A stretch of 64,000 bases of DNA, from assembly GCF_905475395.1 (NCBI RefSeq), contig NC_058337.1, forward strand, positions 106,758,368 to 106,822,367, given 5' to 3'. The first letter of the stretch is position 1. Each line of letters starts with the position of its first letter. The DNA comes from Chrysoperla carnea (taxonomy: Eukaryota > Arthropoda > Insecta > Neuroptera > Chrysopidae). Positions 51,930 to 64,000 of the stretch are shown here, piece after piece. Both the position numbers and the translations under genes were made by a program. The notes under the pieces are model-generated. The model did not search any database, was not told the origin of the DNA, and was given only the letters and a program-made list of their open reading frames with translations.

Positions 51930-52325
51930 CATTACGCGCAGTAAGCTACCCCCGCGTTGGCTAAGAGCCCTAGGAATAGAATGCCTGAAGAAGAATAAAA
52001 AAAGATTCGAAACTAGTACCAAGTTAAAAACCTCGTACAAAATAAATAAAATTTTTATCCAAAAAACCTGCGAAAAATAATTTTTAATTAAAAAAATAAT
52101 GGATGACCATATTTTTGAACTTTAGGGTGGGTTAGAAAAAGTTTCACAGAAAGCCATGTTCCTATCTAATATTGCGGTGTCCTTTACATGAGCAGGGCTG
52201 CATACAAGGGGGATCCAAGGTGATTTACAAAGACTAAAAAAAGAACACGATGCTGTATGATTTTCACACCGCCTAATTGCCCTGGAAAATTGCATTGCCA
52301 AGGGGCCCCGACATGGGTTCACCCG
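51930..52325. repeat. Dispersed repeat, copy 2 (partner inside gene C)
   Basis: Collinear with 45960-46280 but longer. It has a G/C content (CTACCCCCGCGTTGGC, GGGGGATCCAAGGTG, GGGGCCCCGACATGGG) that stands out from the flanks. No complete reading frame. This is a transposon remnant by inference. Confidence 0.6.
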
Positions 52326-53729
52326 GTATAGAAATTAAATACCGGTATCGGAATGTAAGTTAAAAATTACAAATTTATGTTAGTTGAAAATTTCTAGAAG
52401 GTAAATGCACTGCAAATTTCTAGCGCAACTTATATATTTCATCTTTTTTATAAATGTGTTTATTTCTGTCTTATTTCTATTCAATTAATTGTTATATTTA
52501 TCTGTAGAATGTCGAAGGTTAAAATACTAAAGAAATATGTATTTGTCATACAGCATGTCTAAAAAAGTGACAGTCTTTCCTAAACATCAGTTCCATTATC
52601 GTTGGAACCGTAATGTAGAAGTAAAGAATGAATACCTACATGAAAAACTTTCTTGTCTATAGATATGCTTGAGGTCTTCAGGAATCCAAAACACCAAGTT
52701 TGTCTGACTGAAAATTTCCACATTTATCCTTATCAATTTTTAGCTCGATAGAACAATATTCATCCATCGTCGACCTATTTATAAACACAATATTTGGGAG
52801 AATTTTTTCCGCAAAATAGAATCCTTTTCGAGGTTTTTAATTCTAAATTGAAAAAAAAAAAAAAATTTCGTATTGGGTAAAGACACTTCTTTTCCTCAGA
52901 AAATTTTGTTTTTAGAGGAGGGCAAATAAAATATTTTTTGCTTAAAAATTATATAAATTAAACAGTATTTAGGCAGAAATACATGCTTAACCTACTAAAT
53001 CAATGACAAATCCAGATCCAGAAGAGACAGTTGCTCTGACCTGCTACTCTTTCGGTATACCCAGGAACGGCAAATTTCTAATGTATCGATTGAAGTAATA
53101 GTTTCGAAATATCAATCATTATATACGATTTAAGTCAATATCTCAAAAATACTCGTTCTATCGTCAAAGTGATCCGTTTTTTTTTGGAATAAAATGACTC
53201 TAGAAAACGATTTTTAGTCAAATTGGAGATAAAATAATTTTGCGGATCTTCCGTAATTTTCTTACGGATCTTCGAAAAAATTGCATAAAAATGTTTTCTT
53301 CGGAATTTGATGCAACTTGTTATCTAGGGTAGGTAATTTTGACCCAAAAGTGCAAAAATCCGTTTCATTTATTGATTGGGTAGATAGTTTTTGAGATATC
53401 ACTTAAATCTTGTATGAAAAGTTATTAGTTCGAGTCTATTCAAGATATATCACGGGACATTTAATCGTCAAATGATCAAAATTTTAATGTTTTTTGGGGT
53501 CCTAATTACGCTAAATAATCCAAAGTTAGGAAAGTTTGGTTGACTCTACAATTGCACAGCAGTTCTTTTTTATATGGGAATGGACTGACTACCATTTACG
53601 TACAGTTACTGTTTTTTTTCATGGAATACTAAATTGCAATAGGAATTTTTGTGGTTACTAAGTTGTTGAAAGCGAAATTAATAAATTTTGAAAGTAAAAA
53701 TAAATAAAAATAATAAGACAGGATAATTT

Positions 53730-54360
53730 TCATTCTTAATTAATTTTATTTATATATATTATTGCACTAATTTATTATTATATAAAGTTTTTTGTTTTTT
53801 TTTTTTATTCAATTTGTTTTATTTTTTAAATACCATTATTTATAATACAATATTTTTTTTAGTTAATTTTAAATAATAATTCTGATTTTTTTTTGCATGT
53901 TTTATTTATTTATTATTAATTTTATTTTTTATAAATTACATAAAATTGTTTTATTTCAGTTTTGAGAGAAATACTAAAAAGTATCAGAGAGAAAAAAGAG
54001 AATAAGTATTTTTTCGCAAATTGTTTTATTTATTTTTTTTTTTTTAAATTTTTTTAATAATTAATAAGTTTTAATAATTATATGAATTTTTTTTATACAC
54101 AAAACTACAATATCAGGAATGCTACTCAAAAGTGGTTTTTTGTTTTGTTTTTGTTTTTTTTTTTGTTTTCAATAAATTAAATAATACTTATATATTAAAA
54201 TATTTTTTTTTCACACTTTTTACACCTTAATACAATGAAAATTAATAATAATTAATAATATTATTAATGTCTTTTTTTCCTAACATTTTAATTTAATTTT
54301 TTTTAAAATTTAAAATCCCTGTGTTTTTTTTTTCTTCAAATTTACAAAAAAAGAATACAC
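53730..54360. repeat. Very T/A-rich low-complexity block
   Basis: Dominated by T runs of 6-12 with TTTATT, TTTGTTTT and TAATAAT words on this strand; G and C are nearly absent for hundreds of bases. It could be a matrix-attachment-like or poorly assembled stretch, or the A-rich 3' UTR of a minus-strand gene. Nothing in it is coding. Confidence 0.6.
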
Positions 54361-54919
54361 AATAATACATGTACAAATCTACTCGAGTGAATTTATTCAA
54401 AATCGGTTGATATATATTCCATTTTGATGAAATATCCTATGCATTAACTTTCAAATTTCGTTTAAAATTAAATTTTTTTATTAAAAAAAAGACCTCGCAC
54501 AAATTAGATGTAATTTGCATTTCGGTCAAACTTTTTCAAATTTTCGGAAATGATAGTTTAAGTCATTCTAAAGAAAAGTTCCCATAGTCACAAGTCATGA
54601 AAATGACAGGATTTCATGTCATAGCTAAATTAAAGTTGGAAAATGTACTCGTTTGTATAATATATGCCTATGTGTGTATAGGCAAATACATATACAGATA
54701 TGTATGACTACATGCATACGTATGTTTTTTAATGTAAGGGTGTTGATTTTTAATTCTTGTTTTTTTGAAGAATATGTTACGAAATTAAAAAAAGAAGCAG
54801 TCTTAAATGAGTCATTCCATAGACCACGACAGTTTTTCGTAAGATTTAAACTTTTTTATGTTGGCTGCTTGACGTCATTAATGATTTTCCCAATACAGGT
54901 GGTAGCACTGCCGGTTAAT

Positions 54920-54970
54920 CAAGATAATTCATATTAAATAATTTATGATATTATAATATGAATTATCTTG
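54920..54970. repeat. Perfect 17-bp stem hairpin
   Basis: CAAGATAATTCATATTA at 54920-54936 is matched exactly by its reverse complement at 54954-54970, around a 17-base A/T loop. It is too short for an element by itself. It could be a fold-back relic or a structure in a minus-strand 3' UTR. Confidence 0.7.
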
Positions 54971-55793
54971 CAATATTTAATCAATTTTCTAGACAAGCAA
55001 GTCAGTAGGTATTGGCGATAAATTTCATTTTCAAATTATTTGCTAAAATTATTTTATTCATGTATAACACAATCCCGTTAAAAAGAAATGAGATTAAAAA
55101 AGATAATGCAGAAGAGGAACTGTGGATATTTCCTTTTTTTTAAATTAAATTTCACTCGAGTAAAATGCTTTAGAAAACAAATTTAACAACATAAAATTTT
55201 TGAATTTTTTTACAATTTTAAAAATAATATTATACCCATTTTTTAATTTAATGAAGATTGTCCGGAAAAAAGGCGAGTTAAGAAAAATTTGAGTACATAT
55301 TTTCCTCTATCCTCTATTAAGTGTCCTTATATCCTCTATTAAGTACGACTGGCAAATCCTTCTCCCACTCTAATTTAACTCGCCCTAATCATTTTCAATC
55401 TCGTATTCCATTTTCTTTTCGTGATATATAATTTCGCAACAGGATTGCAACAAACTTTACTGTTAATAAATTCTAATCTTCACGTCAGCGCACAAACACG
55501 TTTTATGGGCGTGACTTTGACTCATTTCCACAAATTAAAAGTGCAGAAATTTAATTAGTGCCCACTTTTGAATAATTACACAGCACTTTTTTATTTAAAT
55601 AAAAAATCGAGTATAATAAATTTTTAAATATTTATAATAATTACAAAATTTCAAAACACGTTCACTTTTACTTTAAAAATTCCAAAATAAAAATAATAAT
55701 AATTAACAAAAATTTTTTAAAAAATTATTTAATATGCCAGTACGGACAATTTTTATTTTTTTTTACAAATTAAAAAATAAATTAATATTTGTT

Positions 55794-55978
55794 TTAAATA
55801 TTCATTGAATCTTGTTCCCACTTTGGACCAGATGTGGATGGTCCAAAATTATTCCAGGATTGCTAGCTGTATGGTCCACCATATGCGTATAAACCACGGT
55901 GCATTGGATGCATACCACCCATTCCTTGATGATAAAATGCATAACCATCTGCGTCTTGGAATGACTCCAAATGGAAAT
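55794..55978 (-). CDS. Orphan coding-like terminal exon with in-frame TAG and possible extension
   Basis: On the minus strand a strong acceptor (CTTTTTTCAG/AT) at 55979 opens a phase-1 exon of 37 codons. It reads FHLESFQDADGYAFYHQ, GMGGMHPMHRGLYAYGGPYS and TAG (55863-55865). The frame stays open for 22 more codons (QSWNNFGPS...GPKWEQDSMNI) to TAA at 55794-55796. The Gly/Tyr/His/Met-rich composition and balanced codon use are unlike nearby A/T-rich noise and resemble C-termini of transcription factors or hnRNP-type RNA-binding proteins. I do not recognise the gene. Upstream exons must lie to the right, perhaps outside the window. It sits 6.4 kb 3' of the Scr homeobox exon on the same strand. 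The other two frames are also open for about 40-60 codons but read poorly. Confidence 0.5.
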
Positions 55979-56677
55979 CTGAAAAAAGATTGGATAACAA
56001 ATGAAAGATTTCCATTATTTATAATTTTTAAAAACTCAAATGTCTTGTTTTATAAACAAATTTCCACCATTTCCAATGCCACTAATACAAGCCTTTTGCC
56101 GTAAATATAATAAATTAAATTTCCAAAGTCTAAAATTAGTAAATTCCTCTCGATTCAAGATTTCTTTTAAAAGATCAAAATATATAATTGCAACACTCAT
56201 TGTGAAAAGGGGCTTCTGTTTCTTAAACAACTTTGAACAACAAAATTCAAAAATCGTTTTGTTTTGAAATTAGACTGGTCTTCATGACTTGGGTCTGATT
56301 AAACAATCTGGATAACAAGATTTTGTCATGAGAGGTCAATTTAAAAAAAAATCGGTTAAAGCATAAGGGATTTACTGTTATTGTTAAAAAGACAAACACA
56401 TGTTAATTCCATTTTACACTGAAAGGATTTAAAGGAAAAGGCGGGGATTATTAAAAAAAAAAAGATGACTGGCATATTTTTAGCATATTATTTAAATACA
56501 AATATGGCTGTAACACATGAAAATGATGGATCTGTGTTTATAATAAATAATATTATTATAAAAAATCAAAATGGCTACTAATAAAATATTAATAAATCTA
56601 GAAAAAAATGTATATTTTGTATAATTTATTCTTAAATTACAATAATTATTTAAACAAACAACATAAAAAAAGAAATG

Positions 56678-56733
56678 TCACTTAAAATTTTTTTTATGGT
56701 CATCCTTTTCACGTTCAATCCGCCGGTCATCTT
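56678..56733 (-). CDS. Possible small alternative terminal exon
   Basis: On the minus strand, after TTGATTCACACAAG (56734 onwards), a phase-1 exon reads (E)DDRRIEREKDDHKKNFK and stops at TGA 56678-56680. The charged, coding-like composition and locally higher G/C (GACCGGCGG) stand out. Its acceptor phase is the same as that of the exon at 55978, so the two could be alternative 3' exons of one gene, or could be joined through a weak donor at 56716 (GAAC/GTGAAA). The acceptor has only a modest pyrimidine tract. The claim is weak. Confidence 0.28.
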
Positions 56734-59700
56734 CTTGTGTGAATCAAAAAACAACTTTAACTTTTTAAAATTTCTTTAATAGTTTTTCAAAGCTTTTTTT
56801 TTTTTTTTAAATATTAAGTACATGGAATGAAATAGAAATAGTTTCTTGACAGAGAGAGAATATTTATGTATACCTATATAATAATAACACGATACAATTA
56901 TTTATAAATTTTTGAAATTAAAAACAATTTTTTTCTTTGAAATTAATAACACAAAAATTAATCAAAATTTATTTAAAATAATAAAAAATAAAACAAAAAT
57001 TAATACTTTTTTTGTAACCATGCAAAACCGCGAATACATCAATTTTTTTTTTGGGTACCTATCTAAAGTTTCGAAAAATTAATATTTTTAATTTCTTGTC
57101 GTCTTGTCTTAATTGAGAAGAACTATAAAAAAGTTAATTTTTCGACATTTTAGGCTCAAAAATAGGTGGAGCAGTAATTGTGCATAATCTTTTTAAAATT
57201 AAGTTATATACAGCGGTCTTTAATCGGTTTTGAGTGAACAGAAATCAGAGGGCACATTAATTACTTATCTTGATAGACTCATTGCCCATAGTTACCTATA
57301 GAACTTTTGAATAGCAATACTTTACAAAGGACACAATAGCTACCGAAGTACACAAGTATGAACTAGAAAGTAGAGATGAAGCCCGCTTGTACCCGTCTGG
57401 TTGTTTCGTGTTGTCTTTGACTGGGGGTCCAAAAACCTGCTTTTTTATCGAAGTTGGGCGTAATGAAACGATGACAAGCGGTTAATTTTACAGGTTAATT
57501 TTAGCAGTCCAATAATTATTTGATAAGGAATTGGTTAAGTAATTGGTCAAGTTAATGAAGAGTTTAAAGATGAAATAATTGTGCCGAAGAATCACAACAG
57601 CAGACAGGCACAAAATGTAAACTTCATATCCCCTACGAAAGCAGAATAATGTGCTCTCTTGATTTTGCACATTCACAACCGCTAATAGTCCACTATTTTC
57701 CATTAATACCTAATTTTTATTTAATTATTTTTCAATATTTACAAATTTTACACTCATTAGTAAGAGGGACCTCACTATTTTAAAAAAATACAAGGAAATA
57801 AAATTTTAGAAATAAAATAAAATTTTCTTTTAATTTTTAATGTTGTTAATTTTTTAGCTGAATTAAAAATTGACTTGCGATTGCCAATTTTATCATCCTG
57901 GTGTGCTCTAGATTCAATGAATGAACTTTGGAACATATTTTCAAAAATATAATTTTATTCAAATTCAAAAAATAATTAGATTTTCTTATAAATATTTCTC
58001 TTGTGTATTCTAAGACCTTCCTTAATTAAAATTTATATTATACAGCATATAATTCAATAAAAGCCATTATTAATAATATTAAATTTAAAATTTAAAAAAC
58101 CGCCTGATTCACTCGTCTGTGGCATTATTGCTCCCAAACGCATGCACCGATTTTGATTTTTTGTTTGTTTGAGAGGTAATTTGATCGAAAGAATTTTAGA
58201 GTTATGATACAAGAAAATCAAATCAACCGTTTGAAGAACATCATTGAAACATCATTATTAATAGCTAAGAACACTATCGATCAAATTACCTTTCAAGAAA
58301 AGAAAATCAAAATCGGTTCATGGTTTTAGGAGCCAGACAAATAGACAGACACGTTAAACTAATAACACTTCTGTTTTGAGTCGGGGGCAAAAAATAGTTA
58401 TTCATAATGGCCATACCAGCTAGAAAAATGTGTTATATAATTATAGGTCCAAATTAAGAAAAATTTTCAGATACCGAGGAATTATTTACGAAAATTATTT
58501 CATTTATTGAATATCGATTTCTACAAATTAACGCTTAAACAATTAATAATCTCAAATTATAAGTGAGACCTGTTTTTTTAAAATATTTAGTTTTGAAAAA
58601 GGCATGTACATTTAAATACAATATTTACGAAGGTACAGTATTTTTACTAAATTTTTTTTTAGTAGAAAAACATAGAAACAGGAACATGTTTTTTAATTAG
58701 TTTTAGAATATATTAAACAATTTAGGGATTCCCTGTATAATTCCGAATTTGTTTTTATATTTTATTTCCTGTGTATGTATTTTTTTTAAGTTCTAGAAAA
58801 TAAAGTTTTCTTAGAATTATTTATAATCTAAAAAAATCATCACTATTTTAGAATTTAAATTAATAAGTATATATAGAATTTTTTTTATTTACATGGTTTA
58901 AATTTTCTTTAATTAATAGTTTATCATTTTAAATAGTTTTTAATTTTTTTAAAGTTTTATTTTAATACCTATAGTTCTTTACAGCCAGGTTCAATATTCA
59001 TCGCCAGAAGAATTTTATTTAACGGGAAAATTTTAATGAAATAATACATTTTGTCGATAATACTGATTTTAATAATTTAAATTATTAAAAAATTTATTTC
59101 AAAAGTGAATTTTGTGGAAATTTTTATAAATTATATTTTATAAGTTTAAGTCTGATTTATTTTAGGCATTTCTACGAGGAAGCAAGAAAAAAAAATATTC
59201 TATAAGTGCAGAAAAATATTTTATATTCTGTTTCAGGAAAAAATTCGAAAACCAAATCTTGAATCGGAATTATTGAAATTTTCATTTTACCAAATCAGTG
59301 GTATTACTTAATATCAAAAATGAAAAAGAGTATTATATTTATTTAATATTGGCAGGATATTCATTTACTCCAGGGGTACCTAGTTATACAATTTTCTCCT
59401 GTATTAAATCATATATTTTTTAAATTTTTTTATGACAAACGCAGCCTGTCCTTTGACAAAGTATACCATAAACCCAACGATGTAAGTATAAAAAAATTTT
59501 TTTGGGTGAGAATCAAAACAAACATAACAGTTACGAAAAGACGTTCCCACATACTTATGAATAAATTTTTGATGCTGCCATTGTCTGTTTGTGTGCTTGT
59601 TTTTAGGACCTCAACCGATGGGCGAGTTTTAGAAATTAAAGGCTGATTCAAATAGCATAGTTCTTAGCTATGTTTGTTCAATATCGAATCAATTGTATGA

Positions 59701-62339
59701 AGATCGATTTTTCGGTGGTGTATGCTTTTACAATAATGATTCACCGATTTCAAATTAATAAGTTCGATTCACCAGTGTATAATATTTAAGTAAGAAAGGT
59801 CTTGCTTAAATTTGGTACCAGTGAACATTGAATACACTTAATTATTTAATTTCAGAAGAATTCAATTAAAATAATATTCGCAACATAATATTAATTCAAC
59901 CCAGGAAATGTTAAAGGTTGTAAGATTATTTAAAAAAAAAAAAACCTTATATAATAAATGTGTTCAAAAATATGTATAAACTAAATTGTACCTAATTATT
60001 TCACATTTCAGAAAAAGAATATGTGTGTTTTTGTTTGAAACATGAATGAGAAAGAATAAAATAAAAAATAAAGTATTTGTTTCATTGTCTTTGACATTAC
60101 ACAAAAATTTGCATTATTATTTGTTAAATAAAATACATTTGTTTTTTTCACAAATATGACGCGATATTCATGTTCTTTCTTCTATTTTGTAAAGTGTATT
60201 TAAAAGTACCTATTTATTTTATAATATAGACCAGATGATTTGGACGGTGGCATTTTGAGTCGGGTAGAATAAGTTCAGGAAATATTCTATACAGATAAGT
60301 GATCAAATAAGTTATCATATGAAGATAATTTTATGGAGATGTTCTTTAAAGCAAAAAACTAACTAATTTCTTTAGAATTAGATTTAAAAAAACATTTAAC
60401 TAACTTTTTCCCCTCGAATTTTAACTAACGATTTAAATCGGAGTAAGGGAGAACGCGATATGTGAGAAAAAGAAAAAAATATAGTTCTCTAATTATTAGC
60501 TGTATTAGTGCAGTAAATCTGCCAATGCTACTACGAATACATGCTATAAATTGCTCATTTGTGCACACAGTATAGCAAGCAGCGCATAGTCACAGCACAT
60601 AAGGAAATCAAACAACGTTGCCTCTTATACAATTCAATTCTAAAATAGACTAAATATTCGTCAGAAAGTAATCTTTGTTCATTGTTTTTTCTTAAACTAA
60701 ACGTTCTGTTACACCCTATTTAGGCTTAAAGCATCCCTAATTTGTTTATTAACATATATCTAGTTTTGTTACGGCTCTATACAATTTTTTTTAGAAGTTT
60801 ATGTCGTTGAAAATTACCTCTTTGTATAATTACGTGCAAGACTACTTTTGAATTATGTCGTTAGAAATACCGGAATAAATAGGACAGACGCTAGATATGT
60901 CGTTTGCACATAAGTACCAAAGCCTGGTTGTGTACGAAATACGACATCATGACTTGAATTTTATGCAATAAAAAAGATTCGCGAATAAATGAACCGACAT
61001 AAAGACAAAAATAATTATTCCGAGTTTTCTTTTAGTACATTTGAACAACCGAGTTTCTCTAATGCTGTAATGTCACCTTTTGCCTTTTGTAATTTCGTAT
61101 AGGGTACGTATATAACGCCTGTTTTAAGTCCAAATCACGATCAAAATTTGATTTGATCTAAATATGTTTTTAAAACTAATAAAACCTAAATTCGATCTCT
61201 AGTAGTTGAAAAATAAATAACTAGGAAATGGCTGTAATTCTGGTCGTAGATCCACAATGCCAAAAACTGAAGAAAAACTTGTCTCAGTGCTACTGCCCAT
61301 ATCACCTAGTCTAATATGTAGATTCTTAAATATATGTTGGCTATAGTAGCAGATGTTTTCAAAGTTGAAGTTTCATTGATTTATTGTTCTTCATTTAAAA
61401 AAAATAATATAAATACACAAAACTATTCGTTCGTCCTTGTGAAATAATTTAACTTCATTTTGTTTCTTTTTCACAACAAAATTTGCTTTTATTCAAAATC
61501 AATGAATATCATTATTTAAATGATTTTTTTACGACATTTGTCTTTACGATTTTTTTTTATTTAGTTTTATTTTAATGAATAATTGACTCAAATTAGTTTA
61601 CATTTTTGTAAAGGTTGTTTTCATGGGCAGCAGACTAAATTGAAGTTATGTAGTGAATTTTGCTGGGAACCTTTAAGAGTTGAAGGGTTAAACTACAATT
61701 TTCCTCGCAGTCATAAAGTGAAAAACCGAGAATATCCCTTTAATCTTATTAAATATAAATTAATCTTCAAAAGTCTAATTCATTTCCACGAGTTAAGAGT
61801 TAGTTTGAATTGTAGCACTACGTAGAATGGATCTTTGGCCGAACTTTTAACTCTTCTGATTGATTTATTATTTCATACCTAGGTCTCCCCATGGAATGAA
61901 TATTAATTATATAGTTTAAGTAGAAAAAGAGCGCTGGTGGAAGGGCTTCAAATTACCACGTTAGACCACATGTCAATATTGTTTAAAAGCTTCACGATAC
62001 TCACTTTCCTACTTTCGCAATAGTTATTTTAAGCCATGCAAAAAACTGTACCAAAATTGATATATTTTTCAAATGGGGCCAGTCACCTGTCGTTAAAACT
62101 CCAGAATCCGAATTTGAGATTTGATTTACCTAGGTTTCAGAAAACCAGTGGCAGTTTTTTCACAAAGAATTAAATAGTTCGATCTATTGGTGGACGATTC
62201 TTTTTGGTATAGAATTTGATTAAATTAGATTCATAGAAATAAAAAAAATTACAAAATTAACTTGAGTTCCTCTTCAAACGTATAAAAATTTAACAAAATT
62301 TCTGTTGATTTGTAATAAAATTAATAAAAATTGTAAATT
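56734..62339. other. Gene-poor interval 3' of Scr
   Basis: No supported gene. It holds the Scr 3' UTR at the right edge (minus strand) and an inverted repeat at 58144-58325. It also has a repeat end with ACAGACACGTTAAACTAATAAC and GAGTCGGGGG at about 58345-58390. The frame at 59430-59651 (-) and others look like noise or repeat. Confidence 0.45.
58144..58325. repeat. Inverted repeat with ~58-bp arms
   Basis: Left arm 58144-58202 (ACCGATTTTGATTTT...GAGAGGTAATTTGATCGA) pairs with the reverse complement of 58266-58325 (CTTTC, ATTACC, AATCAAAATCGGT in order) at roughly 80-85% identity, with a spacer of about 64 bases. The right arm runs into a known-looking repeat end. This is a fold-back or repeat-derived structure. 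Confidence 0.6.
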
Positions 62340-62342
62340 TTA

Positions 62343-62426
62343 CTGAATAAAACCACCAGAATTAGGATTATTATAAAGTGTATTTGGATTAATTGAACCA
62401 GCCTCTAAAGAACTATAATCGAATCC
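62343..62426 (-). other. In-frame 28-codon extension after the Scr stop
   Basis: Directly after the Scr TAG (62427-62429) the same frame continues GFDYSSLEAGSINPNTLY and then NNPNSGGFIQ to TAA at 62340-62342. Its Ser/Gly/Asn/Pro composition is protein-like and it lacks the Lys/Phe/Ile bias of random A/T-rich frames. It may be a readthrough tail or a formerly coding tail cut by a new stop. The base after TAG is G, which is not a classically leaky context. Confidence 0.4.

Positions 62427-64000
<1,574 letters not shown>

Larger units (their letters stand above)
47711..55793. other. Gene-poor interval right of the channel cluster
   Basis: No coding region that I can support. It contains dispersed repeats at 48100-48420 and 51930-52325, a short TATC/ATCT microsatellite at about 51749-51768, a T/A-rich low-complexity block and a perfect short hairpin, each listed separately. 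Gene C starts at 47710, so its promoter should lie at the left edge. Confidence 0.5.

Noticed and set aside
55805-56104. Plus-strand 99-codon frame MNLVPTLDQMWMVQ
   Set aside because: It is antisense to the minus-strand exon at 55794-55978, whose composition and acceptor are more convincing.
59430-59651. Minus-strand frame of 73 codons beginning MNQPLISKTRPSVEVLKTST
   Set aside because: Reads partly protein-like, but no splice context or family; probably repeat-derived sequence.

Overview
This is a strongly A/T-rich stretch of animal nuclear DNA with spliced genes, GT-AG introns, AATAAA signals and many transposon remnants. The C-terminal exon of the Hox gene Sex combs reduced (Scr) near the right end, with the insect-type tail after the homeodomain, places the source in the arthropods and almost certainly the insects. 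I cannot fix the order from the sequence.

Layout, left to right. 1-0.45 kb is a decayed interspersed repeat. 1.8-7.0 kb (+) holds the last three coding exons of a coiled-coil, Ser/Pro/Arg-rich, probably microtubule-associated protein; its 5' end lies outside the window. 7-15 kb has no gene I can support, only a fragment of a non-LTR retrotransposon (13.5-14.0 kb) and a 76-bp-arm inverted repeat (14.6-14.9 kb). 15.4-20.1 kb carries two tandem intronless C2H2 zinc-finger genes (7 and 9 fingers), a broken THAP-domain exon between them and a dead finger in the 3' UTR of the second. A nearly perfect 294-bp palindrome sits at 20.45-20.74 kb.

21.3-47.7 kb is a cluster of three divergent polycystin-2-like (PKD2/TRPP) cation channel genes, called A (+), B (+) and C (-) here. 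I assembled each from its splice sites: A has 15 exons and 773 aa, B 16 exons and 1129 aa, C 14 exons and 780 aa. All exon phases close without a frame break. Exon sizes are largely shared (229, 90 and 153 nt exons occur in all three), which supports origin by duplication. Their selectivity filters differ: LGD in A, AGE in B, AGD in C. B has a duplicated N-terminal exon module rich in Ser/Lys.

47.7-62.3 kb is mostly gene-poor, with dispersed repeat copies and a very T/A-rich block at 53.7-54.4 kb. It also has two small coding-looking minus-strand exons (55.8-56.0 and 56.7 kb) that I cannot assign to a gene. 62.4-62.7 kb (-) is the homeobox exon of Scr. Its 5' exon lies to the right of the window. 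The Scr stop and the stop in the 55.8-kb exon are each followed by an in-frame, coding-like extension, so stop-codon readthrough is worth testing.

How they work together: A, B and C are expected to be membrane channels of one family, perhaps subunits of mixed channels. Scr and the zinc-finger proteins would be nuclear DNA-binding regulators. I see no pathway joining the groups. The striking point of arrangement is that about 62 kb on the 3' side of Scr contains no other Hox gene but does contain the channel cluster.
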